From the NCBI RefSeq assembly GCF_000744815.1, contig NZ_JQMQ01000004.1, positions 830,343-894,342 of the forward strand: a DNA stretch of 64,000 nucleotides, in the 5' to 3' direction. Source of the DNA: Phaeacidiphilus oryzae TH49. Its GTDB lineage: Bacteria > Actinomycetota > Actinomycetes > Streptomycetales > Streptomycetaceae. Shown here one piece after another: positions 51,444 to 60,276 of the stretch. Below the pieces are notes generated by a model. The model made no database searches and was not told where the DNA came from. It saw only the letters and a program-made list of their open reading frames with translations. Position numbers and translations under genes: made by a program. Every line of letters starts with the position of its first letter. Within the stretch, counting starts at the first letter, position 1.

Positions 51444-51829
51444 CACGACTCCTTGCTCATAGCGGACTTCGGTTCCGCCCGGGTCATCGAGACCGCGGCG
51501 ACCGGTGTCCGGCCGGCCCGCCGCTGGGCTGGACGAGGGACAGCCTGGAGCATCCCGCGCATGGCCAGGGGGCACATGCCAGCGCAGGTAACACCCCAGG
51601 ACGCGTTCAACACGGTTTCCCCAGACCGGAGCGCCGACCGGGAGTACCCTTCGGCAACTTCCGGCACCAGCAGTCGTGTTGCGGACCCAACGCCACGCCA
51701 TTGCCGGGCAACGCCCACCCCCTCTAGAAACCCACAGGTCACGACGGCGGGTATGTTGCCCACCGACGTTTCAAGCGCAGTTGCCGTTTCCCGGTTCACC
51801 ACCGCCCGGGATGCCTCCATGCTGGTCAC
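51443..51829 (-). CDS. Hypothetical protein, possibly first gene of the XRE/membrane operon
   Basis: 128 aa from GTG 51829. Its stop overlaps the next gene's ATG by one base (TGATG), typical of coupled genes. Third-position G/C is moderate, so coding status is not certain. No domain or membrane helix is recognised. Confidence 0.4.
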   Translation of the reverse strand: MTSMEASRAVVNRETATALETSVGNIPAVVTCGFLEGVGVARQWRGVGSATRLLVPEVAEGYSRSALRSGETVLNASWGVTCAGMCPLAMRGMLQAVPRPAQRRAGRTPVAAVSMTRAEPKSAMSKES

Positions 51830-52534
51830 AGCCCTCGGGCAAGGCGCGACTCCCTATAGCAACGGTTCCGCTCGGGTTACGCCACCAGGGCGGTTCGGGG
51901 TCCGGCCCGAACCGCCCCCCACTTCCACCCCGCCCACCGCGACCGCATCACAACGCCCGCCGGCCGCCTTCCGCCCAGGACAGAACGAGCAGCAGGTCAG
52001 GACAACTGGCGACGAACGGAAGCAGCGCGCCTCCGCAAGCAGGACCGCAACCAGCGGGCGGGGCAGCGGTGATGAGCAGCGCTGCCCCGCAACGCGTCCG
52101 GCCAGGGAAGCCACCCATTCGGCGTGATCAAAGCGACGGCCGCGGCGGCGGACTGAGTGGTGGACGATACTTCCACGCCAGTAGCTTCACCCGCCGCCCC
52201 TGTCCACGCTCAGCGCGGCACCGGGAAAAGGCCCGCGCTCCCGTCTCCCCGCGCTCCGCGCCACCCGGGGCCCCGGTTATCTGGGGTGTTCAGAAGCCGC
52301 CAGACACGTGCGACACGCCAGCCTGGTTGACCGATGCCCGCCGCCACACGCCGGACCCGATCCCGGCGCTCAGGGCCGCAGCCGACGCCGGTGGTTGAAG
52401 GCCGGGGGCTGGCCGCTCCTCTCGGGGCCTTCTTCGCGGTCTTGTTCGATTCGTCCGGGCCGCTGCTCATGGCCGCGTTGATGCCGGTGCGTCGGTCCGC
52501 GTGGTAGATCTCTGGCGGTGCTGAGATCGGTGGC
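51830..52534. other. Intergenic stretch
   Basis: About 700 bp with no supported gene; promoters for the XRE operon and the divergent wHTH gene must lie here. Confidence 0.5.
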
Positions 52535-53194
52535 ATGAGCAAGGAAGAGGCGGCGGTGGGCCGGGCCGCAGGGACGGTGGCCCTGGCCCGGCAGGCCGAA
52601 GGAGTCGCAGGCGGGCTGCGCCTGCTGGCCGAGCGGATGCGGGACCTGGGCTGGCACGTGGACGGCTACAGCACGGATGAGCTGTTCAACGTGGCCTCCG
52701 CGCTGCGTAGCAGCGTGCTGGCCGCTTTCGGCTCCATCCGCCGGCAGCAGCAGGAAGCCGAATGGGAGACGATTCGGCAGCTCAGGACGTACGTCACGGT
52801 GGGCGAGGGCGCGCGGGTGCCGGTCTCGGTGGTGCACCGGATGACCGGCATCGGAGCGGGCACCATCGAGCGCTGGCGCGAGGAACAGCACGCCGAGCAA
52901 CAACACCTGCCGCACGCCCGCGCTGGGCAGGCCGCGATGGGGACCGCGGAATCGGGCGGGCCGGCCTGGAACGAGATCGCTCTCGCTTCCCGCCGCAGCG
53001 ACGCCCTGGTTCTCGAGATCGTGGCGACTGCCGGTCGGCCCGTGCGCCACCGGGACGTCGTAAAGGGCTCTGGGCTCTCCAAGGGCACTGTCTCCAAGGC
53101 GGTTACGCGGCTGGCCAAGGCAGGGCACCTGGAACGCCTTGAGGACGGCGCGATCCGCCCGGGCCCCATGTGCAAGGTCTCTCAGCACCCCTGA
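52535..53194 (+). CDS. Winged-HTH DNA-binding protein
   Basis: 219 aa. An internal HTH-like helix pair (VVHRMTGIGAGTIERWREEQ) and a C-terminal winged HTH (HRDVVKGSGLSKGTVSKAVT, RLAKAGHLERLEDG). The N-terminal 75 residues are helical. ATG 52535. It is 75 bp upstream of the AbiJ-like gene on the same strand and is the natural candidate for controlling that locus. Confidence 0.72.
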   Translation: MSKEEAAVGRAAGTVALARQAEGVAGGLRLLAERMRDLGWHVDGYSTDELFNVASALRSSVLAAFGSIRRQQQEAEWETIRQLRTYVTVGEGARVPVSVVHRMTGIGAGTIERWREEQHAEQQHLPHARAGQAAMGTAESGGPAWNEIALASRRSDALVLEIVATAGRPVRHRDVVKGSGLSKGTVSKAVTRLAKAGHLERLEDGAIRPGPMCKVSQHP

Positions 53195-53269
53195 TCGCGC
53201 GAGCAGCAGCGACCGGGGCGGCCGGGCAAGCGGGGGGCGGGTGTCGGCGCTCTCTGCCAGACTCCAGTC

Positions 53270-54673
53270 GTGGCGACGGATGTGGTGGAGCTGCGGCAGG
53301 CGGTCGAGGCGGCCGTGCGAGGCCTCCACACCTGCACGCACCGCGAGTTGACCGCGCTGTGCCCGCAACTCGCCCTGCCGCCCCTGCCCGCCGAGGGGAC
53401 CAAGTGGGAACGCCTGAGCGCCAGCTTGGCGGGGCTGCGGGATGTGGACCTGCCCCAGGTCGCCCAGCGCATCCTCGACGCCCGCCCCACTTCCATCTCC
53501 AGGGCTGACCTGTTCGCCGTGGAGAACGCCCTGTGGGCCACGCTCCCCACGATGGAGATACCCGGCCGGGTCCGGCGGGACCTCTCGCGCGCGCTCGACC
53601 TGGGACTCCTCATCTACCGCCCCGACCGCTTCGAACACCTCCTGGAGCAGTGGTGGATCCTCGACGGCGATCCCCTCGCGGGATGGGCGGGACCCATGGC
53701 GCGCAGCCTGCGGGACCGGATCACCCAGCACGTCTTCCGCAACCCGCAGGACTGGACGACCGAGGACCTCTTCGAGCACCTGGGCGCCTTCGGGACAGCG
53801 CATGCCCGCTTCAGCGGCTTCCTCGAAGGACTCGTCTCCTCCCAGAACGTCCCCGACGTCTCGGCCCAGACCCGGATCGTCCAGGCCGCCAACCCGACAC
53901 TGCTCCAGGCCGGCCTCCGCCTGGAGCAGACTGGCGTGCGCGACGGCTACCCCCACTTCCAGCTCCTCCCGGTCGGCACGCGGCCGCGCCGCCGACCGAA
54001 GAACCTGATCTTCGCCTCACCCCGCAAGCCGGACATCCGCTTCCTCGACGCCCTCGACAACAACATCGAGGTCCTCCAGGGCGCGGATGAAGTCCTGGTC
54101 TACGACCGCCCGATCGGCCCGGAAGGCCTGACCTGGCACGACCTGCAGGACTGGTGGCAGCACACCAGCGGCACCAGCGACGAAGAAGAGGTCAAAGCCA
54201 CGCTCTACACCCGCCTGCTGGAGTCCATGCCCAGCCTTCGCACCTCCCCGCAACGCGCCCTCTTCCTCATCTACCACGAGCTCCACGGCCCCCGCGTCCC
54301 CCGGCTTCCCGCCCTCCTGCCGGAGGTCTGGCTGCACTGGGACCCCAAGACCGTGGCCCAGCGCGGCCCCGACGCCCTCCTGCACCACCGGATGGACTAC
54401 CTGCTCCTCCTGCCGCACGGCCGACGCGTCGTCCTCGAGGTCGACGGAGCCCACCACTACGCCGACGGCCAGAAGTACACCGCCGGCGTACGCGGGGACC
54501 GCGAGCTGAGGCTCAGCGGCTACGACGTCTTCCGCTTCAGTTCCACCGAACTGACGAACCCCGACCACGCCCGCCCGCTCCTGCGCGAGTTCTTCACCCG
54601 CCTCTTCGACCTCTACGACGTGGCCTGCGCCCGGGCCCACCACGAACAGCGGGAACGCGATGTCCGGAAGTAG
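53270..54673 (+). CDS. AbiJ-like abortive-infection protein with a C-terminal nuclease-like domain
   Basis: 467 aa from GTG 53270. The middle part (ISRADLFAVENALWATLP, VRRDLSRALDLGLL, HVFRNPQDWTTEDLFEHLG, KNLIFASPRKPDIRF, VLVYDRPIGPEGL) is what I recall from proteins annotated AbiJ-related. The C-terminal 95 residues resemble a PD-(D/E)xK nuclease of the DUF559 kind: Asp376 (RMDYLLLL), then Glu390 and Asp392 in VVLEVDGAHHYADG. Such proteins kill or arrest infected cells. The end overlaps the DUF4238-like gene by 14 bp. Confidence 0.75.
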   Translation: MATDVVELRQAVEAAVRGLHTCTHRELTALCPQLALPPLPAEGTKWERLSASLAGLRDVDLPQVAQRILDARPTSISRADLFAVENALWATLPTMEIPGRVRRDLSRALDLGLLIYRPDRFEHLLEQWWILDGDPLAGWAGPMARSLRDRITQHVFRNPQDWTTEDLFEHLGAFGTAHARFSGFLEGLVSSQNVPDVSAQTRIVQAANPTLLQAGLRLEQTGVRDGYPHFQLLPVGTRPRRRPKNLIFASPRKPDIRFLDALDNNIEVLQGADEVLVYDRPIGPEGLTWHDLQDWWQHTSGTSDEEEVKATLYTRLLESMPSLRTSPQRALFLIYHELHGPRVPRLPALLPEVWLHWDPKTVAQRGPDALLHHRMDYLLLLPHGRRVVLEVDGAHHYADGQKYTAGVRGDRELRLSGYDVFRFSSTELTNPDHARPLLREFFTRLFDLYDVACARAHHEQRERDVRK

Positions 54674-55505
54674 GCAGCACTTCGTGCCCGCCGCGCTGAT
54701 CGGCGGCTTCGGCGATGTCTCCGGCCGGCCGGGGCTGCGGGATGCGGAAGTCTGGTGGCGGCGGAAGGAATGGGACACGGCACGGGGGACCAAGGCCGAG
54801 GCCATCGGCTGGCGCTCGAAGATGTACCGGCTGCAGGCCCCCGCGCCGGGCGGTGACCCCGACGTCGTCGACGCGGTATGGGACGTCGTCGAACCAAGGC
54901 TCCCGGGCGCGGTAGGCCGACTGCAGCGCGGCACGGACACGGCGGAGGACCGCTCCTGGCTGGTGGTGTACGCGGCGATGGCCGGGGTGCGGCACCCAGA
55001 CTTCCAAGAAGCGATCAACCGGTGGCGGCTCGAGGCGGGCCAGCCGGCTGTCTCCGGCGACGCGGTGCACATGGTCCGACTGGAGGCCCTCGCCAACGGA
55101 CTGGAACTAATCGAAACATGGCGCTGGCGGATCCTGCACAGCCCCCCAGAGGCGCCCCGATTCATTCTGAACGATCGCGCCTGGAGCTACGTCCCGCAGC
55201 TGCGCCGGGACGCCCAGGGCCGGCGCGCGCTGTATCTGCCGCTGAACTCCCGGCTGTCCGCGGTCGCCTGGCTCGGCCCCGCAGGCGGCTTCGACCACCG
55301 GGTGCTGCGCCCAAACTGGGTGCGCTGGCTGAACGGGGTGACCTGGTCGGCTGCCCCGCTCTTCATCGTCGGCCACCCGCAGGACCGTACGGCGCTCGCT
55401 GCCCAGCCCACTGCGGACGAGGTGGCGCTCCAACCGATCACGATGAACCTGAGCTCTTTTCAGGGCGATGGCGTGGTCGGCAAGTTCCTCTTCGACGAGA
55501 TGTGA
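54660..55505 (+). CDS. DUF4238-like protein coupled to the AbiJ-like gene
   Basis: 281 aa. Opens SRQHFVPAALIGGF, the HxxPxFxLxxF-like start of DUF4238, with the later FILNDRAWSYVP and YLPLNSRLSAVAWLGP blocks of that family. No catalytic role is known for DUF4238. ATG 54660 lies inside the end of the AbiJ-like gene (14-bp overlap), which implies equal and coupled expression. A hairpin follows the stop. It could be a partner or antidote of the nuclease. Confidence 0.72.
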   Translation: MSGSRQHFVPAALIGGFGDVSGRPGLRDAEVWWRRKEWDTARGTKAEAIGWRSKMYRLQAPAPGGDPDVVDAVWDVVEPRLPGAVGRLQRGTDTAEDRSWLVVYAAMAGVRHPDFQEAINRWRLEAGQPAVSGDAVHMVRLEALANGLELIETWRWRILHSPPEAPRFILNDRAWSYVPQLRRDAQGRRALYLPLNSRLSAVAWLGPAGGFDHRVLRPNWVRWLNGVTWSAAPLFIVGHPQDRTALAAQPTADEVALQPITMNLSSFQGDGVVGKFLFDEM

Positions 55506-55508
55506 GCA

Positions 55509-55530
55509 GGGCCGCCCGTGTGTGCGGCCC
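55509..55530. terminator. Hairpin after the DUF4238-like gene
   Basis: GGGCCGC pairs with GCGGCCC around an 8-base loop, 4 bp after the stop codon. Short but well placed to end the three-gene unit. Confidence 0.6.
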
Positions 55531-55734
55531 CGCGCATTCGCGGATCCTGGTGGCTGCGTAGGTGAATTCGGAGCGCGGCTGTAGCCGAGAACGGAGAGCA
55601 GTCCGGCCTCGGACCGTCCCCAAAGGTCGGTGAGAAACGAGAGCAGGCAACCGAGTCGAACCCGGGATGATGATCAAGGCGAGGCCACCGTAGTCTCCCG
55701 GAGGAGAGGCGGTTGCGGTGGAGATCACGGTGCA

Positions 55735-55975
55735 GAGCGTGCGCAGGTGAGACCCCATGCCCGGGTTGTGTACCAAGGGTGTGGGGTCTCGCGCCGGTTC
55801 GGGGTCCGGGAACGCTAGACCGCCGCTGGCTTCGGGCGACTAGGTGCGGCCCCTGCGGACTCGGCCGCCCACGGTCTCGACGCGAGACCCGCCCAGCCTA
55901 GTCCGCTCGAAGACGAACATCCCCGGATCCGGCGCATCATCGCGGATGGGTCACCCCTCTGGGATGGTCTTGGTC
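55735..55975. repeat. 241-bp direct repeat, copy 1
   Basis: Begins GAGCGTGCGCAGGTGAGACC and ends CTGGGATGGTCTTGGTC. The copy at 63760-64000 has the same length and orientation and differs at a handful of positions. It contains an inverted pair GAGACCCCA / TGGGGTCTC (55749-55790). No intact ORF; a minus-strand frame with a stop may be the end of a transposase. Confidence 0.9.
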
Positions 55976-56010
55976 TAGTGCCGCATCAGGCAACGTTCGC
56001 CCTGCTGACG
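55976..56010. repeat. 35-bp direct repeat, left of the RibD-like gene
   Basis: Starts TAGTGCCGCATCAGGC. Three mismatches to 56737-56771. On the minus strand both encode a transposase-like C-terminus ending in RANVA and a stop. Confidence 0.85.
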
Positions 56011-56154
56011 GCGGGCCGTTCCCGTACCGAACTCGCCGGAGGCCGATGATTTTCGTGGGACCTGCCGGTCTGCTTGGGTGCAGCGGTTTTCCGGACGGCG
56101 GAGCCGCAGACGACCCGGGCTGCTCTGATGGCCAAGGCGTGGAAGGAAGAGTCG

Positions 56155-56739
56155 ATGCGTTCGATCACGGCCAGGATGTTCGTCACCCTCGATGGCGTCG
56201 TGCAGGGGCTCGGACGTCCGGACGAGGACACCCGTAACGGCTTTGTGCACGGTGGGTGGGGGCCGCAGTACAACGACGAGGTCATGGGGCGTGAGCTCGC
56301 CAAGGAGATGGGCAAGCCCGGGGACATGCTCTTCGGCCGCCGGACCTGGGAGGACTTCATCACCGCGTGGGGGCGCCGGGCTGACGGCAACCCGTTCACC
56401 AAGCACATGAACGCGGCCAGGAAGTATGTGGTGTCCAGGACACTGCCGGATGCCGGCGCCTGGGAGAACTCGGTCCTGCTGCGAGGTGAGGCGGCCGAGG
56501 TGGTGGCCGAGCTGAAGGCCCAGCCGGGCAACGACCTGTCGATCAATGGCAGCGCCACCCTGGTCCAGAGCCTGCACGCCGCTGGGCTGATCGACCAGTA
56601 CATGCTGCTGATCCACCCGCTGACCCTGGGCAGCGGCCTGCGGCTGTTCGACGGCCCCGCCCCGCTGACCGAGTTCGATCTGACCGGCAGCGTAGCTACC
56701 CCCAAAGGCGTGATCATCGCGCACTACACCCGCCGCTAG
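56155..56739 (+). CDS. RibD C-terminal / dihydrofolate-reductase-like protein
   Basis: 194 aa. ARMFVTLDGVVQGLG, DMLFGRRTWEDF, SRTLPDAG, LSINGSATLVQSL and LLIHPLTLGSG are the blocks of the RibD_C/YyaP family of NADPH reductases with a DHFR fold. Many are of unknown substrate; some confer methotrexate or related resistance. ATG 56155 follows GGAAGGA. The stop codon TAG is the first triplet of a 35-bp direct repeat, and a second copy lies upstream, so the gene is bracketed by IS-end sequences. Confidence 0.87.
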   Translation: MRSITARMFVTLDGVVQGLGRPDEDTRNGFVHGGWGPQYNDEVMGRELAKEMGKPGDMLFGRRTWEDFITAWGRRADGNPFTKHMNAARKYVVSRTLPDAGAWENSVLLRGEAAEVVAELKAQPGNDLSINGSATLVQSLHAAGLIDQYMLLIHPLTLGSGLRLFDGPAPLTEFDLTGSVATPKGVIIAHYTRR

Positions 56740-56771
56740 TGCCGTATCAGGCGACGTTCGCCCTGTTGACG
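56737..56771. repeat. 35-bp direct repeat, right of the RibD-like gene
   Basis: Starts TAGTGCCGTATCAGGC; see the copy at 55976-56010. Its first three bases are the RibD-like stop codon. Confidence 0.85.
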
Positions 56772-56848
56772 ACCTCGCGTAGGCGCTCGTCCTGGGTGTG
56801 CTTGTTTCGCCAGATGATGTAGCGGCGGATCATGCTGCCCTGCTCCTT

Positions 56849-56872
56849 GCGCCAGGAAGAAAAACACCTACT
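56849..56872. repeat. 24-bp inverted repeat, left copy
   Basis: The exact reverse complement of 63571-63594; read outward it begins AGTAGGTGTTTTTCTTCC. Sequences on both sides differ, so this is a junction point. Confidence 0.9.
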
Positions 56873-57387
56873 CAGAATTTCTCATCAAACTGTCGATGGC
56901 GGGAACCCACTCTTCGGCTGAATTGCCGTCTATGGGGAGGCCTGGAGTGAGACACTGCGTAAGAATGAGCGCGGCGCTCCCATGAGAAAGACCTGTTCGC
57001 CGGAGCGAGATTCGGTTGGGGCCTGGCAACCCTGCTCGCGCACCTGGTCGCCGGCGGGGACGTTGAGGCAGCCGAGCGGACCGACCACCGCTCGATCGAG
57101 CTCCACGACTTGCGTAAGGGAGTCCTCAACCTCGGGCCCGCGCTCGACTCGGTCGCCTGGACCGCCGTCGCAGAAGGCCGCCATCGCAGGGCCGCCCTCT
57201 TTCGCCAACTGGACCGGCGCCGGGTGCTGAGCAATCCGCTGCTGAGTGAGCTGCATACTCAGGCTCTGCAAGCGGCCGAGGAGGCCCTGGGGGAACAGGA
57301 GCGCGCGCGGCCGCGCGCGCAGCGCGAGCACCCCCGGACAGGTCTAGCTCTCTCAGGGCGAAGGGATTTGCCACGGGCCATTGGTGG
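56873..57387. other. Stretch with an unassigned open frame
   Basis: Contains the truncated frame at 56969-57415 and some AT-richer bases (56873-56930). No other gene seen. Confidence 0.45.
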
Positions 57388-57415
57388 TCAGCCGCCTGCT
57401 CGCAGGGCGCCGTAG
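56969..57415 (+). pseudogene. Open frame without a start, unassigned
   Basis: After a stop at 56966-56968 the frame encodes EKDLFAGARFGWGLATLLAH, SIELHDLRKGVLNLGPALDS and LHTQALQAAEEALGEQERAR with good codon use to 57415. No ATG or GTG lies before the conserved-looking part, so the 5' end seems lost. Its last 28 bases overlap the NTF2-like gene tail to tail. Confidence 0.4.
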
Positions 57416-57789
57416 CAGGCGTACGACGACCCCTGCTCGGCAGCTTTCAGAGCGTTCGCGCGACCGCTGTAGTCGTGGATGGCGGTGACCAGGGCGAGAT
57501 TGTGGTGATAGACCCGGTAGACGACGACATCGTCGGCGCAATCTTGGGACGGTCGCAGCGCGAGCACCACGGCGGCAGGAAAAGCGAAGGTCTCCTCCAC
57601 CGTCACTCCTGTCGTCGGGGCGGCCAGGAGGCATCGGGCGGCTTCGTCACGGCTGCCGCGGATGCCCGTAGTGGCTCCTGGGCGATGCCAGTGCACGCGA
57701 GGGTGAATCAAGGCAACGAGGATGTCGCAGTCGCCGAGGAGCTGGGCGGTGCGCAATTGGGTTGCCAGGCTGCGGGAACCGGTCGGCAT
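57388..57789 (-). CDS. NTF2-like protein
   Basis: 133 aa from ATG 57789. LATQLRTAQLLGDCDILVAL, IHPRVHWHRPG (the typical 'H.DV.W' position), EAARCLLAA and closing beta strands fit the SnoaL/NTF2 cone fold, with limited confidence. It is 73 bp after the CLC gene on the same strand and may be on the MarR-CLC transcript. No catalytic function suggested. Confidence 0.6.
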   Translation of the reverse strand: MPTGSRSLATQLRTAQLLGDCDILVALIHPRVHWHRPGATTGIRGSRDEAARCLLAAPTTGVTVEETFAFPAAVVLALRPSQDCADDVVVYRVYHHNLALVTAIHDYSGRANALKAAEQGSSYACYGALRAGG

Positions 57790-57862
57790 TCGGGGTGCTC
57801 CAGTTCGGTGGGAGAGGGCCGCGAGTGCATGTCGATGCTGAACGGCATCGACGCGTGGTGGC

Positions 57863-59728
57863 CTAGGCCGGGTCGGGTAGATCTGCAGAGTCTGCCCGCC
57901 CGGGTCGGGCTGGGGCCGCGTCGGTGGACGCCGGGCGCGGGGTGGGTGTGTGCTGGCGGCGCGGGATGAGGCGTTGGCGGCGGTGTTCTTCGGTGAGGTC
58001 GTGCAGGCGGGCGTGCAGGAGGTCGGGGAGGGTGATGACACCGACCACACGGGGGCGATCGGCAGGAGCGAGGACCGGGGCGCTGCTCAGGCCGAGTTCG
58101 GCGAAGCGGTAGGCGACCTCTCGCAGGGTGTCGTGCGGGGCGAGGGCGAGTTGGAGCGGGCGGGCGGCGTCGGTCACCCGTCCCTTCTCTGGGTGACTGG
58201 CGTGATATTCCGTCAGATCGTGTGCGGTCGTGAAGGCGACTGGCGTGCCGTCGAGCCGCGTGACCGGGATCAGCCGGGCGGCTGCGCCGACCTTGCTCAG
58301 GCGGTCCAGCAGGGCCCGGTCGATCGGCCTGTCCTCGCCCAGGACGGTTGCGGGTCGCATGACCTCATGGACAAAGAACGTCTCCAGCGGGTCGGTGGAG
58401 TACTCCCGGGTCAGGTGGAGGCCGCGGCGGGCGATCTTCTCGGTCAGCACGGAGCGCTTGAGAATGAGGGCGGAAAGCGCGTAGGCGCCGGTGGAGGCAA
58501 TCAGTACGGGGAGCAGCGCGGCCCATGCGTGCGTGAGTTCGAGCGTGAAGACCACCCCGGTCAGGGGGGAACGCATCACCCCGCCGACCACTGCAGCCAG
58601 GCCTAGCATGGCCCAGAATCCGCCCATCACATGAGGGAAGAACATGCCCTCAGCGGCACCGAGTGCACCTCCGATCATGAAGACGGGAGCCAGTACGCCG
58701 CCGGAGGTGCCCGACCCCAGGGAGAGCGCCCAGATGAGGGTCTTGACGACGAGGATGCCAGCAATCAGCCCGGTTGTGGCGTGGCCGGTCAGGAGCTGGT
58801 CGATCACGTCGTAGCCGACCCCGAGGGCGCGGGGCTGGATCATTCCGCCGAGTCCGATGACGGCGCCACCGATAGCCGGCCACCACATCCAGTGGATAGG
58901 AAGCCGGGCGAAAGCGTCCTCCGAGCGATACACCAGCCATGTCGCTGCCGCCGCCAAAGCGCCGCCGCTCAGCCCGCACACCGCGGCAAGGATCTCCACC
59001 TGTGGGGGCAGATGCAAACCGGTGGGTGGGAGGGTGACCTGGAACACGGGAGCGCGGCCGAGCAGGAACCCACGACAGATGGTCGCCACCGCCGCAGCCG
59101 CCACGACCGGGACGAAGCTGCGCGGCCGCCATTCGAACAGGAGCAATTCCACCGCCAGCAGCACGGCAGCGAGCGGGGAGTTGAAGGTGGCTGCCATCCC
59201 GGCCGTGGCCCCCGAGACAAGCAGGGTCTTGCGTTCGTCCGCGGTCAGATGGAGAAGCTGGGCGAGGATCGAGCCGATCGCCCCGCCGGTCATGATGATC
59301 GGCCCCTCGGCGCCGAACGGCCCGCCGGTGCCGATGCTGACCGCGGCCGAGACCGGCTTGAGGACGGCCACCTTGGGCTGCACGGTGCTGCCGCCTGTCA
59401 GGATCGACTCGATGGCTTCGGGCATACCGTGGCCACGTATCTTCTCCGACCCGAAGCGGGCCATGAGGCCGACGATCAGCCCGCCGGCCATCGGCGCGCC
59501 CAGCACGAGCCACCAGGGGTGGTGCACCCGCCCCGGGGCGATCATTGCGGTGCTCCAGCGCTGGTAGAAGACCAGGTTGGTGACCAGGCCGATCAGCCGA
59601 AGCAGACCGAGGGCAGCGAGCGCGCCCGCACCACCGACCGGCAGCGCCCAAGCCGTGATCTTCAGCATGCGCGGCTGGACCGTGAAGTCGCCCAGGTGCG
59701 GTGCACGCTGCTGATGCTCCACGCTCAC
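57863..59728 (-). CDS. CLC-family chloride channel/antiporter with CBS domains
   Basis: 621 aa. The CLC core has GTGGPFGAEGPI (selectivity loop with the gating Glu), GATAGMAATFNSPLAAVLLAV, SLGSGTSGGVLAPVFMIGGA and GGVMRSPLTGVVFTLELT. The C-terminal ~150 residues form a CBS pair (EVMRPATVLGEDRPIDR, VVGVITLPDLL) followed by a Pro/Ala-rich tail. It should move chloride, possibly in exchange for protons. GTG 59728 overlaps the MarR gene stop by 4 bp. Confidence 0.93.
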   Translation of the reverse strand: MSVEHQQRAPHLGDFTVQPRMLKITAWALPVGGAGALAALGLLRLIGLVTNLVFYQRWSTAMIAPGRVHHPWWLVLGAPMAGGLIVGLMARFGSEKIRGHGMPEAIESILTGGSTVQPKVAVLKPVSAAVSIGTGGPFGAEGPIIMTGGAIGSILAQLLHLTADERKTLLVSGATAGMAATFNSPLAAVLLAVELLLFEWRPRSFVPVVAAAAVATICRGFLLGRAPVFQVTLPPTGLHLPPQVEILAAVCGLSGGALAAAATWLVYRSEDAFARLPIHWMWWPAIGGAVIGLGGMIQPRALGVGYDVIDQLLTGHATTGLIAGILVVKTLIWALSLGSGTSGGVLAPVFMIGGALGAAEGMFFPHVMGGFWAMLGLAAVVGGVMRSPLTGVVFTLELTHAWAALLPVLIASTGAYALSALILKRSVLTEKIARRGLHLTREYSTDPLETFFVHEVMRPATVLGEDRPIDRALLDRLSKVGAAARLIPVTRLDGTPVAFTTAHDLTEYHASHPEKGRVTDAARPLQLALAPHDTLREVAYRFAELGLSSAPVLAPADRPRVVGVITLPDLLHARLHDLTEEHRRQRLIPRRQHTPTPRPASTDAAPARPGRADSADLPDPA

Positions 59729-60249
59729 AGCGGCACCGGCCCGGCGGCGAACGGGGATGCCCCGGCGTCACCAGCCACCGCGCGATGCAGGCAGCGCAGG
59801 CCATCGGCGGTTGCTGCCCGTTGCTGAGGACTCAGAGCACCCAGAACGCGCTTCAGCTCCTGCTCACGCCATTCCAGGACTCGTGCGACCTGCTCACGGC
59901 CGAGTGCGGTCAGCTCCAGGGTTACGACGCGACGGCTGTCCGGGAGGCTGCCGCGTTCCAGCAAGCCGGAGGCGGCCAAGCGGTCCGCGAGGCGCGTGAC
60001 GGACGATGCCGCCAGGCCCAGGGCAGCGGCTACTTGCGATGAGGGGCATCGTCCCAGGTCCCACAGGGCGAGAAGGAGACGCATCTGGGACAGGGGGACG
60101 CCGTCACCCGCCTCTTCCAGGCTGCGCAGAGCGATACCGATGAGATCGCGGGTCGCCTGTTGGAACACTTGGACCTGTGCGGAGTCGGGCGTCGACCGTG
60201 GTGACGCTGCCGACTCGGTCGGGATGGGGTCTGGCCGCATGCTCTCCAT
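59725..60249 (-). CDS. MarR-family repressor, cotranscribed with the CLC gene
   Basis: 174 aa: a winged HTH with MRLLLALWDLGRCPSSQVAA, GLAASSVTRLADRLAASGLL and SRRVVTLELTALGREQV. ATG 60249. A perfect inverted repeat starts 7 bp upstream, and the stop overlaps the CLC start, so it likely represses its own operon, and a weak acid or salt signal may relieve it. Confidence 0.9.
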   Translation of the reverse strand: MESMRPDPIPTESAASPRSTPDSAQVQVFQQATRDLIGIALRSLEEAGDGVPLSQMRLLLALWDLGRCPSSQVAAALGLAASSVTRLADRLAASGLLERGSLPDSRRVVTLELTALGREQVARVLEWREQELKRVLGALSPQQRAATADGLRCLHRAVAGDAGASPFAAGPVPL

Positions 60250-60255
60250 GGCATG

Positions 60256-60276
60256 AGTATTGCATGCGACAATACT
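60256..60276. promoter_or_regulatory. MarR operator candidate
   Basis: AGTATTG and CAATACT flank a seven-base centre (CATGCGA). It lies just before the MarR start, and 74 bp before the divergent IHF-like gene. Confidence 0.7.

Larger units (their letters stand above)
56737..56872 (-). pseudogene. Transposase C-terminal fragment
   Basis: The minus strand reads GSMIRRYIIWRNKHTQDERL, then REVVNRANVA and stop, a strongly conserved ending of a streptomycete transposase group (the IS family cannot be fixed from this piece). The fragment begins at the 24-bp inverted repeat. Confidence 0.6.

Noticed and set aside
51432..52127. Plus-strand frame of 231 codons in the gap before the wHTH gene
   Set aside because: Ser/Thr/Arg/Pro-rich with irregular codon use and no ribosome site; overlaps a more plausible minus-strand frame.
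55735..55975. Group II intron end or tRNA-derived attachment site
   Set aside because: No intron-encoded protein, no intron 5' consensus and no cloverleaf could be found; kept only as a repeat.
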